This document shows positions 8,901-15,648 of a stretch of DNA of 64,000 nt, in pieces; the first letter of the stretch is position 1; every line of letters starts with the position of its first letter. This DNA comes from Acidobacteriaceae bacterium (GTDB lineage Bacteria > Acidobacteriota > Terriglobia > Terriglobales > Acidobacteriaceae), in the NCBI GenBank assembly GCA_027452245.1, contig DAIDGW010000094.1, positions 1 to 64,000 on the forward strand. The letters are read 5' to 3'. The notes beneath the pieces are model-generated. The model searched no databases, was not told the DNA's origin, and saw nothing but the letters and a program-made list of their open reading frames with translations. Made by a program: the position numbers and the translations under genes.

Positions 8901-9849
8901 TGCGTTCAATGATTCACTGGCGCTTTACCTGCTTGATTATTACGGCAGTCCTGATTACTACAATTCGAACCAGACTTATTATTTTGCCGGAGGGCAATAT
9001 TCGTACTATTCGCCACAGTTCAGCTCCCTCTATGCCTGGCGCTCCATTGCGTGGTCGAACTATAACGCGGCACAGTTCACGCTGCGGCACCGTATGTCTC
9101 ACGGCCTGCAGTTCGATTTCAACTATACCTTCTCTAAGGCTCTTGATATTTCTTCTGACGCCGAGCGCGTGGGGCCGGCCAGCAATGGCAGTTTCCTCGG
9201 TTTAAACAACAACATTATCAACGCCTGGAACCCGCGGGCCCAGTACGGTCCTGCGTCGTTCGATGCCACGCATCAGATCAACTCAAACTGGATTTACGAG
9301 CTGCCGTTCGGCCGCGGCAAAGCTTTTGCCCCCAATTCTGGATCTCTCACGGACGCATTCATCGGAGGTTGGCAGTTGTCAGGCCTGTTCCGCTGGACCA
9401 GTGGTTTCCCGGTAACAGTGGATAATGGGGTTACGAACTTTCCCACCAACTTTGAGATGGAAGGAAACGCAGACCAGATCGCCCCCGTGAAAACTGGAAA
9501 GTTCATTGTGAATGGTATTCCCAATATTTTTGCCAAAGGGCCAGCCGCAATAAGCGCATTTGCACCTGCTTACGCGGGCGAATCCGGGCAACGCAACGAA
9601 ATTCGCGGCCAGGGATATTTTGGAGTCGACATGGGGCTGGCCAAGCGCTGGCAGATGCCCTGGCAGGAGAGCCAAAGTCTGCAATTCCGATGGGAAGTTT
9701 TTAACATCACGAACACACCCATCTTCGATGTACAGTCGGCGTTGATCAAGCAAACCTTGGGACTTACCAGCGGTGGGACCTTCGGGAATTACACCGCGCT
9801 CTTGAATAACCCGCGCATCATGCAGTTTGCATTGAGATATGAGTTTTAA
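5917..9849 (+). CDS. Oar-like TonB-dependent receptor with N-terminal carboxypeptidase-regulatory-like domain
   Basis: 1310 residues from GTG 5917, chosen because a purine-rich AAGGGGGGG lies just upstream and a signal peptide follows directly (VRNFCALGVLLSLLSTFCFAQ). An earlier in-frame TTG at 5866 coincides with the -35 box of the promoter and is unlikely. Order: signal peptide (1-21), carboxypeptidase-regulatory/CNA-B-like beta domain (about 25-110; SIRGTVFDKSGAAVAGAKVTI), plug (about 135-260; ESRNVPDLLSLQAGV, NGARSDQSNISVDGIP), then a large outer-membrane barrel ending ALRYEF with a terminal aromatic. These proteins, expanded in Acidobacteriota, are thought to import large or oligomeric substrates using TonB energy. 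No substrate enzyme flanks it; the downstream gene is convergent. Confidence 0.9.
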   Translation: MRNFCALGVLLSLLSTFCFAQTGTSSIRGTVFDKSGAAVAGAKVTISNPAQAVTRETQTNGSGEYSLLSLPPGTYTLLVEKSGFRPFQQTNVELLVNVPVTSNVSLEIGTTSEKVEVSAEAASVNTTDASLGNAFSETQVKELPLESRNVPDLLSLQAGVLYTGSSPDINASVDTRSGAVNGARSDQSNISVDGIPANNKGANAFTSVLPVTLDSVQEFRVTTTNYGADQGVSSAAQVTLITKSGTNNFHGSVYEYNRNSFFSANDFFIKAAQVGSGEANKPLQLNRNIFGASVGGPVLKNRFYFFLNYEGYRSAEATDEERIVPTAAYKNGVVQYLCLQAAPGQLNTAQCPGNTVTVNGVNYSARPGYEAVSPITLTQWDAKSLGPHGPDPVVQNFYSSYPLPNDFTAGDGFNTAGYRFRGSTHNQKNWYIGKLDYNLTTDGRHRLSLSGALANESLAGAPFLPGQVPETTTVNFNKGLIASYTAVLSPNLLNNFHYGYIRESVGIVGNSNLPWNYLYAIDQGVTRSSGFQRPIHNFTDDFSWVRGKHTWQFGMQVAILRDPESNLNNSFSIGAANPNWFIDSGISQTNNPDPLNPLNQGQAAVDSSFTSNYDNAVTSLLGMIPLGDAIYNYNRQGNTIAQGTPVTRRFAEDSYEMYGQDTWKLNPNLTLTLGLRYSLFSPPWETNGLQVGPNVDLGNWFAARQAGMYRGIPSSSQPLISYNWAGPANGKAGYYGWDTKNFGPRVAFAWSPDSQDGLLGKIFGGPGHSSIRGGFGIVYDRVGENLVDTFDQNGSFGLATQLNNPSAVENSKIAPRLTSMNAIPKADYAGNAILEPAPPGGFPQQYPVGLGAITWGLDPNLKTPYSYTVDFAVSRELKSNFTLDVAYVGRFSHRLLAQDDLAMPLDIYDAKSGLDYFSAEKALAKVFRPQLVAGVSGITQSFNPNQVSKNVQQFWTDQIQPLAAGGAYTLSGCTGGATLPTKSPVVFAFDQFCSTAFNDSLALYLLDYYGSPDYYNSNQTYYFAGGQYSYYSPQFSSLYAWRSIAWSNYNAAQFTLRHRMSHGLQFDFNYTFSKALDISSDAERVGPASNGSFLGLNNNIINAWNPRAQYGPASFDATHQINSNWIYELPFGRGKAFAPNSGSLTDAFIGGWQLSGLFRWTSGFPVTVDNGVTNFPTNFEMEGNADQIAPVKTGKFIVNGIPNIFAKGPAAISAFAPAYAGESGQRNEIRGQGYFGVDMGLAKRWQMPWQESQSLQFRWEVFNITNTPIFDVQSALIKQTLGLTSGGTFGNYTALLNNPRIMQFALRYEF

Positions 9850-9959
9850 TTGAAGACTCCGATACTTCTCGATCCCTCATAATTATGGCGCGAGATTGAT
9901 ATAGAGTCTGTCTCGATACACCAATATGGCGGATAGGAGACGCCTCCACCCAAATTTGG

Positions 9960-11723
9960 CTAATACAGGGTACGTACTTCCAAGTCCAGTTTGCTGAGAC
10001 GATCCAGTTCTGCATTGACCGCCGTTTCTCCTTCTTTCTTCAACTGGCGGGCGCGGATCAAGGCCTGCTCGGCAACGCGGCTCACTTCGTGGAGCAACTT
10101 ACGTATCTCGACTTCCAGACGTCCACGACTTTCTTGAACTCGATTGAGTATGTCACTCTGTACACGCGTACTATTCGTTTCAAGCAGATGATCGAGGAAC
10201 TCAAAACCGTCGCTTTCAATTAATTTGCTGGCGCCCGCAAGTGCCAACAACAAGTCGGCGATCCAGCGCAAGGGGGAAGCTGGTTGCGCCACTTCGATGA
10301 AGTCCATGAAGCTGAATTTCGATCGGACGCAAAATCCTATTTCTGCATCAAGTGCGTGAGGCATACGGCCCAATTCTGGAATGCGGGCCTGCGAAAGTTT
10401 TCCCAGGAACTCATTGCCCATTTCTACGAATCTTCCAGCGACTTGACGATACTCCCGTTCTGCCTCTTCTTGCTCTGCATGCAGCCACGGATCAATATGC
10501 AGACGAGCAATTTCCTGAGCCTGGTGCATGATACGGCTCCGATAGGATGGCCCGAATCCAGATGGAATCGATCGCAGAGACTCCCGAAATTCGTGCCGGC
10601 TTGCGGGCAAGGCCATAGAGATGAATCTCTTATGCCGATCGACAAAAAAGTCCGAGAGCCTTTGCTGCTCCCCCGTAAATAGGAAATCAAGCTCCCGTAA
10701 CGAGCACTCTGCTTCGGCGATCGTCTGTTTCATCAGAGTTATCCGGCGTTCAGACTCCTCGATAGGTCGACGAAGTGCGTCTCGACTCTCGCTAACGACG
10801 GCCAGCAGTTGTTCGCTTAGTCGTCGTAATCCCCGGTGACAAGCAGAATGCACAAGGTGGCGTCCGGAGCCATCAACCAGTCCCTGCAGCGTGCCTGAAA
10901 GTTTGTTCCAATCACGTAATGGGCCGCGCTTCTCGGATCGTTCCTGTGCACTCACCTCGAAGATCGTGCCGACGTCGCGCTTCAAGCGTTTTTGTAGTGT
11001 CTGACGAGTAAAGGCTGCGGCTGCAGTCCGTTCTGCATCCGTTGTGCGATCGGCTTTGTTTAGCACCAGGATGAGGTCATGGACCTGCCGACCCACCGCT
11101 TCTAGCAATGTCAACTCTTCGCCGGCGAGCGGGGGATCGGCCCCAACGACAACCAAGGCAGCATCAATGTGCGGAATGAAGGCTTGCGTTGCAGCCGAAT
11201 TGCTAGCTGTAACGGAACCTAACCCTGGCGTATCGACAATACACATTCCCGAGGAAAGCAGTGAACTGGGCACAAAGACTTCTGCACCGTCCACGCATTT
11301 TCTGTTCTCCGGATTGAGTTCCTCTGTGACGTATTGTTTTAGCTCAGAAATTGGGATATCTACCCAGGATTGCTTGTTGGTGCGAATGCGCGCGTGCATA
11401 TACTCATCAAACCGGATCACGGTGGGCACGGCAGTTACGGGAATGAATCCGGTCGGTAAAACGGGTTCGCCGATGAGGGCATTGATGAGAGTGGATTTGC
11501 CTCGTTTGAACTGGCCGACGCACGCGACATAGAAGCGTCCTTCCGCGATTCGCCCTGCCAACTCTCGCGCCTCCTCAGCAACGGGCCCAGTTCCTAGAGC
11601 TTCGGCCAAAGCGGCGAGATGCAGTAATCGACTTGCCCCGTCATCCCCTTTTTCGATCACATGCGCCACAACTTGATCTTCTAGAGCGTTTGCACCCGAC
11701 GATTCATTCTCGTTGGCTTGCAC
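9960..11723 (-). CDS. Dynamin-like large GTPase
   Basis: 587 residues with a complete dynamin-type G domain: P-loop GQFKRGKS (70-77), switch Thr in PVTAVPT (95-101), DTPG (164-167) and NKAD (222-225). A long helical region follows (about 290-587) with amphipathic and coiled stretches (ALRRPIEESERRITLMK; RVQESRGRLEVEIRKLL), as expected for the stalk; one hydrophobic patch (SPLRWIADLLLALAGASKL) near residue 490 may be a membrane paddle. Bacterial dynamin-like proteins bind and remodel membranes and help with membrane stress. GTG 11723 directly follows the TAA of the DUF190 gene, so it is the last gene of the fluoride-channel operon. Its role with a fluoride exporter is unknown. Confidence 0.88.
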   Translation of the reverse strand: MQANENESSGANALEDQVVAHVIEKGDDGASRLLHLAALAEALGTGPVAEEARELAGRIAEGRFYVACVGQFKRGKSTLINALIGEPVLPTGFIPVTAVPTVIRFDEYMHARIRTNKQSWVDIPISELKQYVTEELNPENRKCVDGAEVFVPSSLLSSGMCIVDTPGLGSVTASNSAATQAFIPHIDAALVVVGADPPLAGEELTLLEAVGRQVHDLILVLNKADRTTDAERTAAAAFTRQTLQKRLKRDVGTIFEVSAQERSEKRGPLRDWNKLSGTLQGLVDGSGRHLVHSACHRGLRRLSEQLLAVVSESRDALRRPIEESERRITLMKQTIAEAECSLRELDFLFTGEQQRLSDFFVDRHKRFISMALPASRHEFRESLRSIPSGFGPSYRSRIMHQAQEIARLHIDPWLHAEQEEAEREYRQVAGRFVEMGNEFLGKLSQARIPELGRMPHALDAEIGFCVRSKFSFMDFIEVAQPASPLRWIADLLLALAGASKLIESDGFEFLDHLLETNSTRVQSDILNRVQESRGRLEVEIRKLLHEVSRVAEQALIRARQLKKEGETAVNAELDRLSKLDLEVRTLY

Positions 11724-12086
11724 TTACGGCTGAGACCTCACGCCTTCCTGATGAACGTAGCGAATCACTTCCACATCCGACATTGCGATCAGTCCTTCAT
11801 TAACCATCTGGTCCAAGGCAGGTATCAGCATTCGGATCTTCTCTTCCGTATCGATGACGCTCACCATAATGGGACGGTCCGACGAGAACAGCAGATGTCT
11901 CTTACGGATGAGCGTGCTCGCCCCGTAACCCTCAATCCCGCGAAAGACGCTGGCGCCGGCTATATCGAGTTCGCGGCACTTCATCAAAATCGCTTCGTAG
12001 AGCGGCTTGTTCTGCCATTTGTCATCCTCCCCGAAGTGAATACGCAACATCTTGGCTTTCCCTTGCAGTTTCACCTTTGCGCCCAT
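11724..12086 (-). CDS. DUF190 family protein (single domain)
   Basis: 120 residues, almost entirely one DUF190 domain: KAKMLRIHFGEDDKW, PLYEAILMKCRELDIAGASVFRGIEGYGAS, then MVSVIDTEEKIRMLIPALDQM. The fold is ferredoxin-like, related to PII/CutA-type trimeric sensors; members commonly sit beside crcB. A regulatory or sensing role is inferred; no activity is established for the family. ATG 12086 is one base after the stop of the double-DUF190 gene, and its TAA abuts the GTG of the dynamin-like gene, so the three are probably translationally coupled. Confidence 0.9.
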   Translation of the reverse strand: MGAKVKLQGKAKMLRIHFGEDDKWQNKPLYEAILMKCRELDIAGASVFRGIEGYGASTLIRKRHLLFSSDRPIMVSVIDTEEKIRMLIPALDQMVNEGLIAMSDVEVIRYVHQEGVRSQP

Positions 12087-12087
12087 T

Positions 12088-12819
12088 TCATTGCTGTGCC
12101 TCCTGGCGACGCTCCGATTGTTGATAATTGTGGGTGTACTTGATCACATCGGCATCGGAAAGCACGACCAAGCCTTGTTGCACCATCTCGTCAAGAATGG
12201 GCATGAACTTTTGTAGCTTTTCTTCGGTATCAATCACCGACAGAAGAATGGGACGATCATGAGAAAGGCTGAGTTTGGCGTCCTTGTGGATTCGCCGGTT
12301 CGCACCATATCCAAGAATGCCTCGATATACGGTCACACCTGCAATGTCGTGTGCTCTCAATCCGTTAACAATTCCTTCGTGAAGCGGTTTCCCGTTCCAT
12401 TTGTCATTCTCGCCAATGTAGATGCGCATCATTTTGGCCTTGCCTTCTCGCTTCAGCGGGGGACCTTCCCGGTTCGCTCGAGATTGTTTCTTCTCGGCTG
12501 GCTTGACGATCGTCGTGTCCTGCATTTCGATCAGGCCCGTTCCAACCATCTCGTGCAGTTTCGGCAAGAGTTCCTCGGCTTTGGCAGCCGTTTCGATAAA
12601 TTCCACTTTGACTGGGAGACGAACCGCTAGATCAACCAGTCGCGTGGTATGAAGGTGATGGTCTGCTCCGAACCCGGCTATGCCCCGGGTTACGGTTGCG
12701 CCCGATACTCCATGAAAAAATAGGAAATCCAGAATGGCTGCATAGGCAGCATTTCCGTGGTACTGCTGATCCTCAGCCACGTACGCCGCGACTTTCTTAC
12801 CTGGCCCTGGTGTAAGCAC
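12088..12819 (-). CDS. Tandem DUF190 protein (two domains)
   Basis: 243 residues from GTG 12819, chosen because GGGAGG lies 5 bases upstream; a longer frame from TTG 12876 would add 19 residues. First DUF190-like unit spans about 5-90 (AAYVAEDQQYHGNAAYAAILDFLFFHGVSGATVTRG), the second about 118-210 (KAKMMRIYIGENDKWNGKPLHEGIVNGL; GVTVYRGILGYGA). The second unit is closer to the separate single-domain protein downstream than to the first, pointing to duplication. A lysine-rich linker (PAEKKQSRANREG) joins the halves. With the next gene the operon encodes three DUF190 domains, which could build one hetero-trimer-like assembly; that is speculation. Confidence 0.88.
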   Translation of the reverse strand: MLTPGPGKKVAAYVAEDQQYHGNAAYAAILDFLFFHGVSGATVTRGIAGFGADHHLHTTRLVDLAVRLPVKVEFIETAAKAEELLPKLHEMVGTGLIEMQDTTIVKPAEKKQSRANREGPPLKREGKAKMMRIYIGENDKWNGKPLHEGIVNGLRAHDIAGVTVYRGILGYGANRRIHKDAKLSLSHDRPILLSVIDTEEKLQKFMPILDEMVQQGLVVLSDADVIKYTHNYQQSERRQEAQQ

Positions 12820-12882
12820 GTTTTCCTCCCGGTACCATCTCAACTTGCGCAGGAGAACACCTGCAGCTTCGCACAACCATCT

Positions 12883-13260
12883 TCATGGAATCGCTCTCCC
12901 GGTAACCACTCCTCCCCAGACTGCAGCGAATCCGAGTACAACGCTTGCCCCTACGTATAGGATCCCCAGACCGATCTGACCGTCCTGTACCGTCCGTAGC
13001 GTTTCGAATTCAAAGCTCGAGAAAGTCGTGTAACCCCCTATAAATCCGATTGGGATCAGATATCGCCAGTTTGCGCTCCACTGGGTCTTTGCTGTCAGCA
13101 ATGCGTAAACCAAGCCAATTAAGAACGAACCGGTCACATTGATCACAAAAGTCCCGTACGGAAAGCGGGTTCCCATCTTGCTCCCGATATAACTTCCCAA
13201 CCAGAAGCGCAGAAGGGAGCCCAAACCGCCTCCCACCCCGACCATAACGTATTTCAGCAA
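12883..13260 (-). CDS. crcB: CrcB/Fluc fluoride channel
   Basis: 125 residues, four predicted membrane helices. Family signatures: VGVGGGLGSLLRF at the N-terminus, YGTFVINVTGSFLIG (pore Asn and GT motif) and GGYTTFSSFEFET (the TTFSSF motif with the phenylalanine-lined pore). CrcB dimers pass fluoride passively out of the cytoplasm and protect enolase and pyrophosphatase. Start TTG 13260 gives the usual LLKYVMVGVGGG N-terminus and has AGAGAGGGA about 10 bases upstream; an ATG five codons in would cut the first helix. It follows a helical protein gene by 58 bases and precedes the DUF190 genes. No fluoride riboswitch is evident in that gap. Confidence 0.95.
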   Translation of the reverse strand: MLKYVMVGVGGGLGSLLRFWLGSYIGSKMGTRFPYGTFVINVTGSFLIGLVYALLTAKTQWSANWRYLIPIGFIGGYTTFSSFEFETLRTVQDGQIGLGILYVGASVVLGFAAVWGGVVTGRAIP

Positions 13261-13318
13261 GCGGATCTTTTCCCTCTCTTATCTTATTCAAACCGGGCGC
13301 TATGCCAACGCACCACGA

Positions 13319-13828
13319 TCACGAAGCCATTTCGTTTTTCGAGTCTCCCCCGGCTTTCATCTTATCGAGGTGGTCCTGCAGTTTTTCCCTTGATTGGATC
13401 AAGTAACGATCGAGTTGCCGCACCAGCCCTTGCAATTCGGCGGCAATGCCGTTCAGTTCCTCCGCGGCGGTCCTTGGCAGTTCGCCATAACCTCGCATGT
13501 GTTCGGGCTTGAGTTCTTCGGCCGCGATATCGATAAAAGTCAAATTTGCATGCAATAGCCGCGAAACCGGAATGTCAGCAGGACGGCGCTCGATATACTG
13601 GCCATCGAGAGTTCGGAGCAATTGGGTGCGTATCCGGAATATGTACTCTTCAATCACTCGTGTTTGTGCCGGCAATATGTCCAAAGCGTAGTGTGGGAAG
13701 GCGCGCTTTGAACTCGAAATGTTCAGGGATGCCTCGATGTCGGCGAGCAGCTTATCGATATAACGGCAGGTGGTGCTGAGTCGCCGTTCGTGATTCGAAT
13801 TTAACGGATTGTTTTTTTCTTCTATCAA
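13319..13828 (-). CDS. Uncharacterised helical protein in the fluoride operon
   Basis: 169 residues, no family recognised. It is strongly helical and soluble: RRLSTTCRYIDKLLADIEASL, then ILPAQTRVIEEYIFRIRTQLLRTL, RLLHANLTFIDIAAEELK and a C-terminal amphipathic helix (ELQGLVRQLDRYLIQSREKLQDHLDKM). The layout suggests a four-helix bundle or adaptor. Start TTG 13828 is 11 bases after the stop of the AAA ATPase gene and has no good Shine-Dalgarno, so coupling to the upstream gene is likely. Position between an ATPase and the fluoride channel suggests it links the two, but nothing in the sequence shows this. Confidence 0.7.
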   Translation of the reverse strand: MIEEKNNPLNSNHERRLSTTCRYIDKLLADIEASLNISSSKRAFPHYALDILPAQTRVIEEYIFRIRTQLLRTLDGQYIERRPADIPVSRLLHANLTFIDIAAEELKPEHMRGYGELPRTAAEELNGIAAELQGLVRQLDRYLIQSREKLQDHLDKMKAGGDSKNEMAS

Positions 13829-13839
13829 GGCGCTATTCG

Positions 13840-14595
13840 CTACCTGTGGGCGTTCCCGCTCATACGGAAGTCGATATATAGCGGGGTGATCTTGATGTTT
13901 TCCTGCGAGCGATACTTCGGGTATCGAGCCATGTCGATTAATGCAATCATGGTTCTAGGATTTCCAGCACTGAACTCTAAAATCCTCTCTAGGAATTCGC
14001 CGACATTCGTGCCTGAAAGCTCGCGGCGCCGGATCATTTCGCGAGCAAATTGCGCCGCAGCGGCATCCTCGAAATTGTGGATCTCGCATTTCTGCGACCG
14101 GCCTGCGTAGAGCGGCTGCAGAAATCCCGTATCCTCCATGTGGGCAGAGCGCGCGACTGCGCTCACCGGTGTTGATCCCCATCCCATGATCTCGCGCATC
14201 GCTGAGGCAAAGGTGTATGAAGGACGCTTGAGATGATCCAGAATGATGGAATACTCGCCTTCACGGAGTGCATCTATAACAATGCCTTTCAAAGAAACTG
14301 CGGACTTGCTGGCGATCGCCGCCTCATCGCGAAACGCTTTGCCGGCGCGTGCATTCTTCATCCTCAACAAGTTAACTGCCAGGCTGCGCAAAACTGCATT
14401 CGTCGTCGACGAATCTGCGCAATATAGAACTGACTGAAATGGACGAAGCGCACTGCGGACGAGCAGAGTTTTCCCTACTCCAGCCGGACCACAGAGCAGA
14501 AACGGGTGCCTTTTGCAAAGAAACTGGTCGATTCGCTGCCGCTCCTGTTCGCGATCGAATATAGGCTCATCAGATATTGAGGCTCCTTTTTTCAA
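13840..14595 (-). CDS. AAA-type ATPase (Orc/STAND-like) at the head of the fluoride operon
   Basis: 251 residues. Walker A GPAGVGKT (36-43) after the entry motif IFDREQERQRIDQFL, which is typical of Orc1/STAND-type ATPases; Walker B-like hydrophobic run SIILDH (116-121) has His instead of the usual acidic residue after the Asp; VSAVARSAHMED could be sensor 1. The C-terminal part (FAREMIRRRELSG, ILEFSAGNPRTMIALIDMA) matches the lid helices of that group. It has no transmembrane segment or DNA-binding domain. Start TTG 14595 is weak; no in-frame ATG exists near the N-terminus. It is the first gene of the run leading to CrcB, DUF190 proteins and the dynamin-like GTPase. Confidence 0.75.
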   Translation of the reverse strand: MKKGASISDEPIFDREQERQRIDQFLCKRHPFLLCGPAGVGKTLLVRSALRPFQSVLYCADSSTTNAVLRSLAVNLLRMKNARAGKAFRDEAAIASKSAVSLKGIVIDALREGEYSIILDHLKRPSYTFASAMREIMGWGSTPVSAVARSAHMEDTGFLQPLYAGRSQKCEIHNFEDAAAAQFAREMIRRRELSGTNVGEFLERILEFSAGNPRTMIALIDMARYPKYRSQENIKITPLYIDFRMSGNAHR

Positions 14596-14862
14596 TTCAG
14601 CCAGTTCCCTTTACCACTGCCGGACTTCAAACAGGCATCCGCGACTAAAGTTGCGCATGCGCAAGTTAGACGTTTTCTTCTGGCGGATTTTGCCGGGAAC
14701 AGACTCCCAGACAAGTCCCGCTTGTCAGGAGTCATCAGCTGTGCCCGGCTAAAGGAAGGGACAGCGGTTTCGGTGAACTCCTTCACCGTCGATCACGATT
14801 CCAGTACAGCAAAGGCCAACGCCAATGTCAACGAATTTTGCGTTTTGCCACGATTCGGCGCT
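14596..14862. promoter_or_regulatory. Upstream region of the fluoride/dynamin operon with a 14-bp palindrome
   Basis: The region between the truncated peptidase stop and the AAA ATPase start should carry the operon promoter on the minus strand. It holds a perfect palindrome TTGCGCATGCGCAA at 14651-14664, about 55 bases upstream of the ATPase start, well placed for an operator. I see no clear -35/-10 pair and no gene; a 64-codon open frame here has no coding character. Confidence 0.4.
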
Positions 14863-15609
14863 TCATGGCTTATTCACGTCTACGTAGTACAGATCGGTTG
14901 CCACTTGAAACTTGTCTTTTGCCAGAGAACTCTGCATCCACTGCCATTTCTGGGTGGGGTGGATAACCTGCCAATGATCAGGCGAAGCCACGCTCACCGG
15001 CGTGGAGAAGCTCTTCTCATCGGCGCTCCACTTATACATCACCATCCCTGGCGCCTCACTGAACAAAAGCTCCAAACGCGGAATCTGCGCGTGCCGCAAG
15101 TATTGGTTGAAGACCGGTGTCAGATTCATCCCGGTGTGCTGGTTGAAGTACAGAACCACATCTTCTGTCGTAATGTTCTGATATTTGAAGCGCTGGTAGA
15201 AGTTGTAGAGCAGTCTCCACCACTTCGCATCATTGTGCACAACACTGCGCAGAGTGTTCAGCATCAACGCGCCCTTGAAGTATTGGTCTTCTGTCGGTTC
15301 TGCATTCACGCCCGTCTCTGCAATGATCGGGCGTAGGTTATATATCTTCGGTCTATAGCCGCTGAGATATTTGATTGCATCCGCTTTGCCCCAACGATAT
15401 TCCACATAGAGGCTCTCCAGGTAAGTCGCCCACCCCTCGTGAATCCACATGTCTGCAGGATCGGCCGCCGTGACGCTGTTGCCAAACCATTCGTGCGCGC
15501 TCTCATGAATGATGATGAAATCGAATCGCGGGCTGATGCCTACACCGACGTAGATTCTGTCAGAGGAGTTGGTTCGCGCGATGAATGCTATCGGGTCAAG
15601 TATGGACAT
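14863..15609 (-). pseudogene. M1-family metallopeptidase, N-terminal domain missing
   Basis: 248 codons with the catalytic half of an M1 peptidase: zinc motif HESAH at FIIIHESAHEWFGNS and the third ligand Glu in WIHEGWATYLE, both intact, followed by the helical region (DQYFKGALMLNTLRSVV, NQHTGMNLTPVFNQYLRHAQIP) and a C-terminal beta part. M1 enzymes normally carry about 200-300 residues of N-terminal beta domain before this point, including the GAMEN substrate motif; here homology stops about 30 residues before HESAH and the TonB receptor ends just 39 bases upstream. No N-terminal fragment is found nearby. Probably a remnant after deletion or recombination; a functional short protease is possible but unlikely. 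Confidence 0.75.
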
Positions 15610-15648
15610 TTGTCGCTCTCACACCGAAAAAATGAATTGAAGCGGCAA

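Noticed and set aside
13261-13318. Fluoride (crcB-type) riboswitch in the gap upstream of crcB
   Set aside because: The gap is long enough, but the conserved GGCGAUGG...CGCC and AACCGCC-type elements are not present on the minus strand; only loosely similar G/C runs occur.
14592-14786. 64-codon minus-strand frame before the AAA ATPase
   Set aside because: No conserved features, overlaps the likely promoter and palindrome; no ribosome-binding site.
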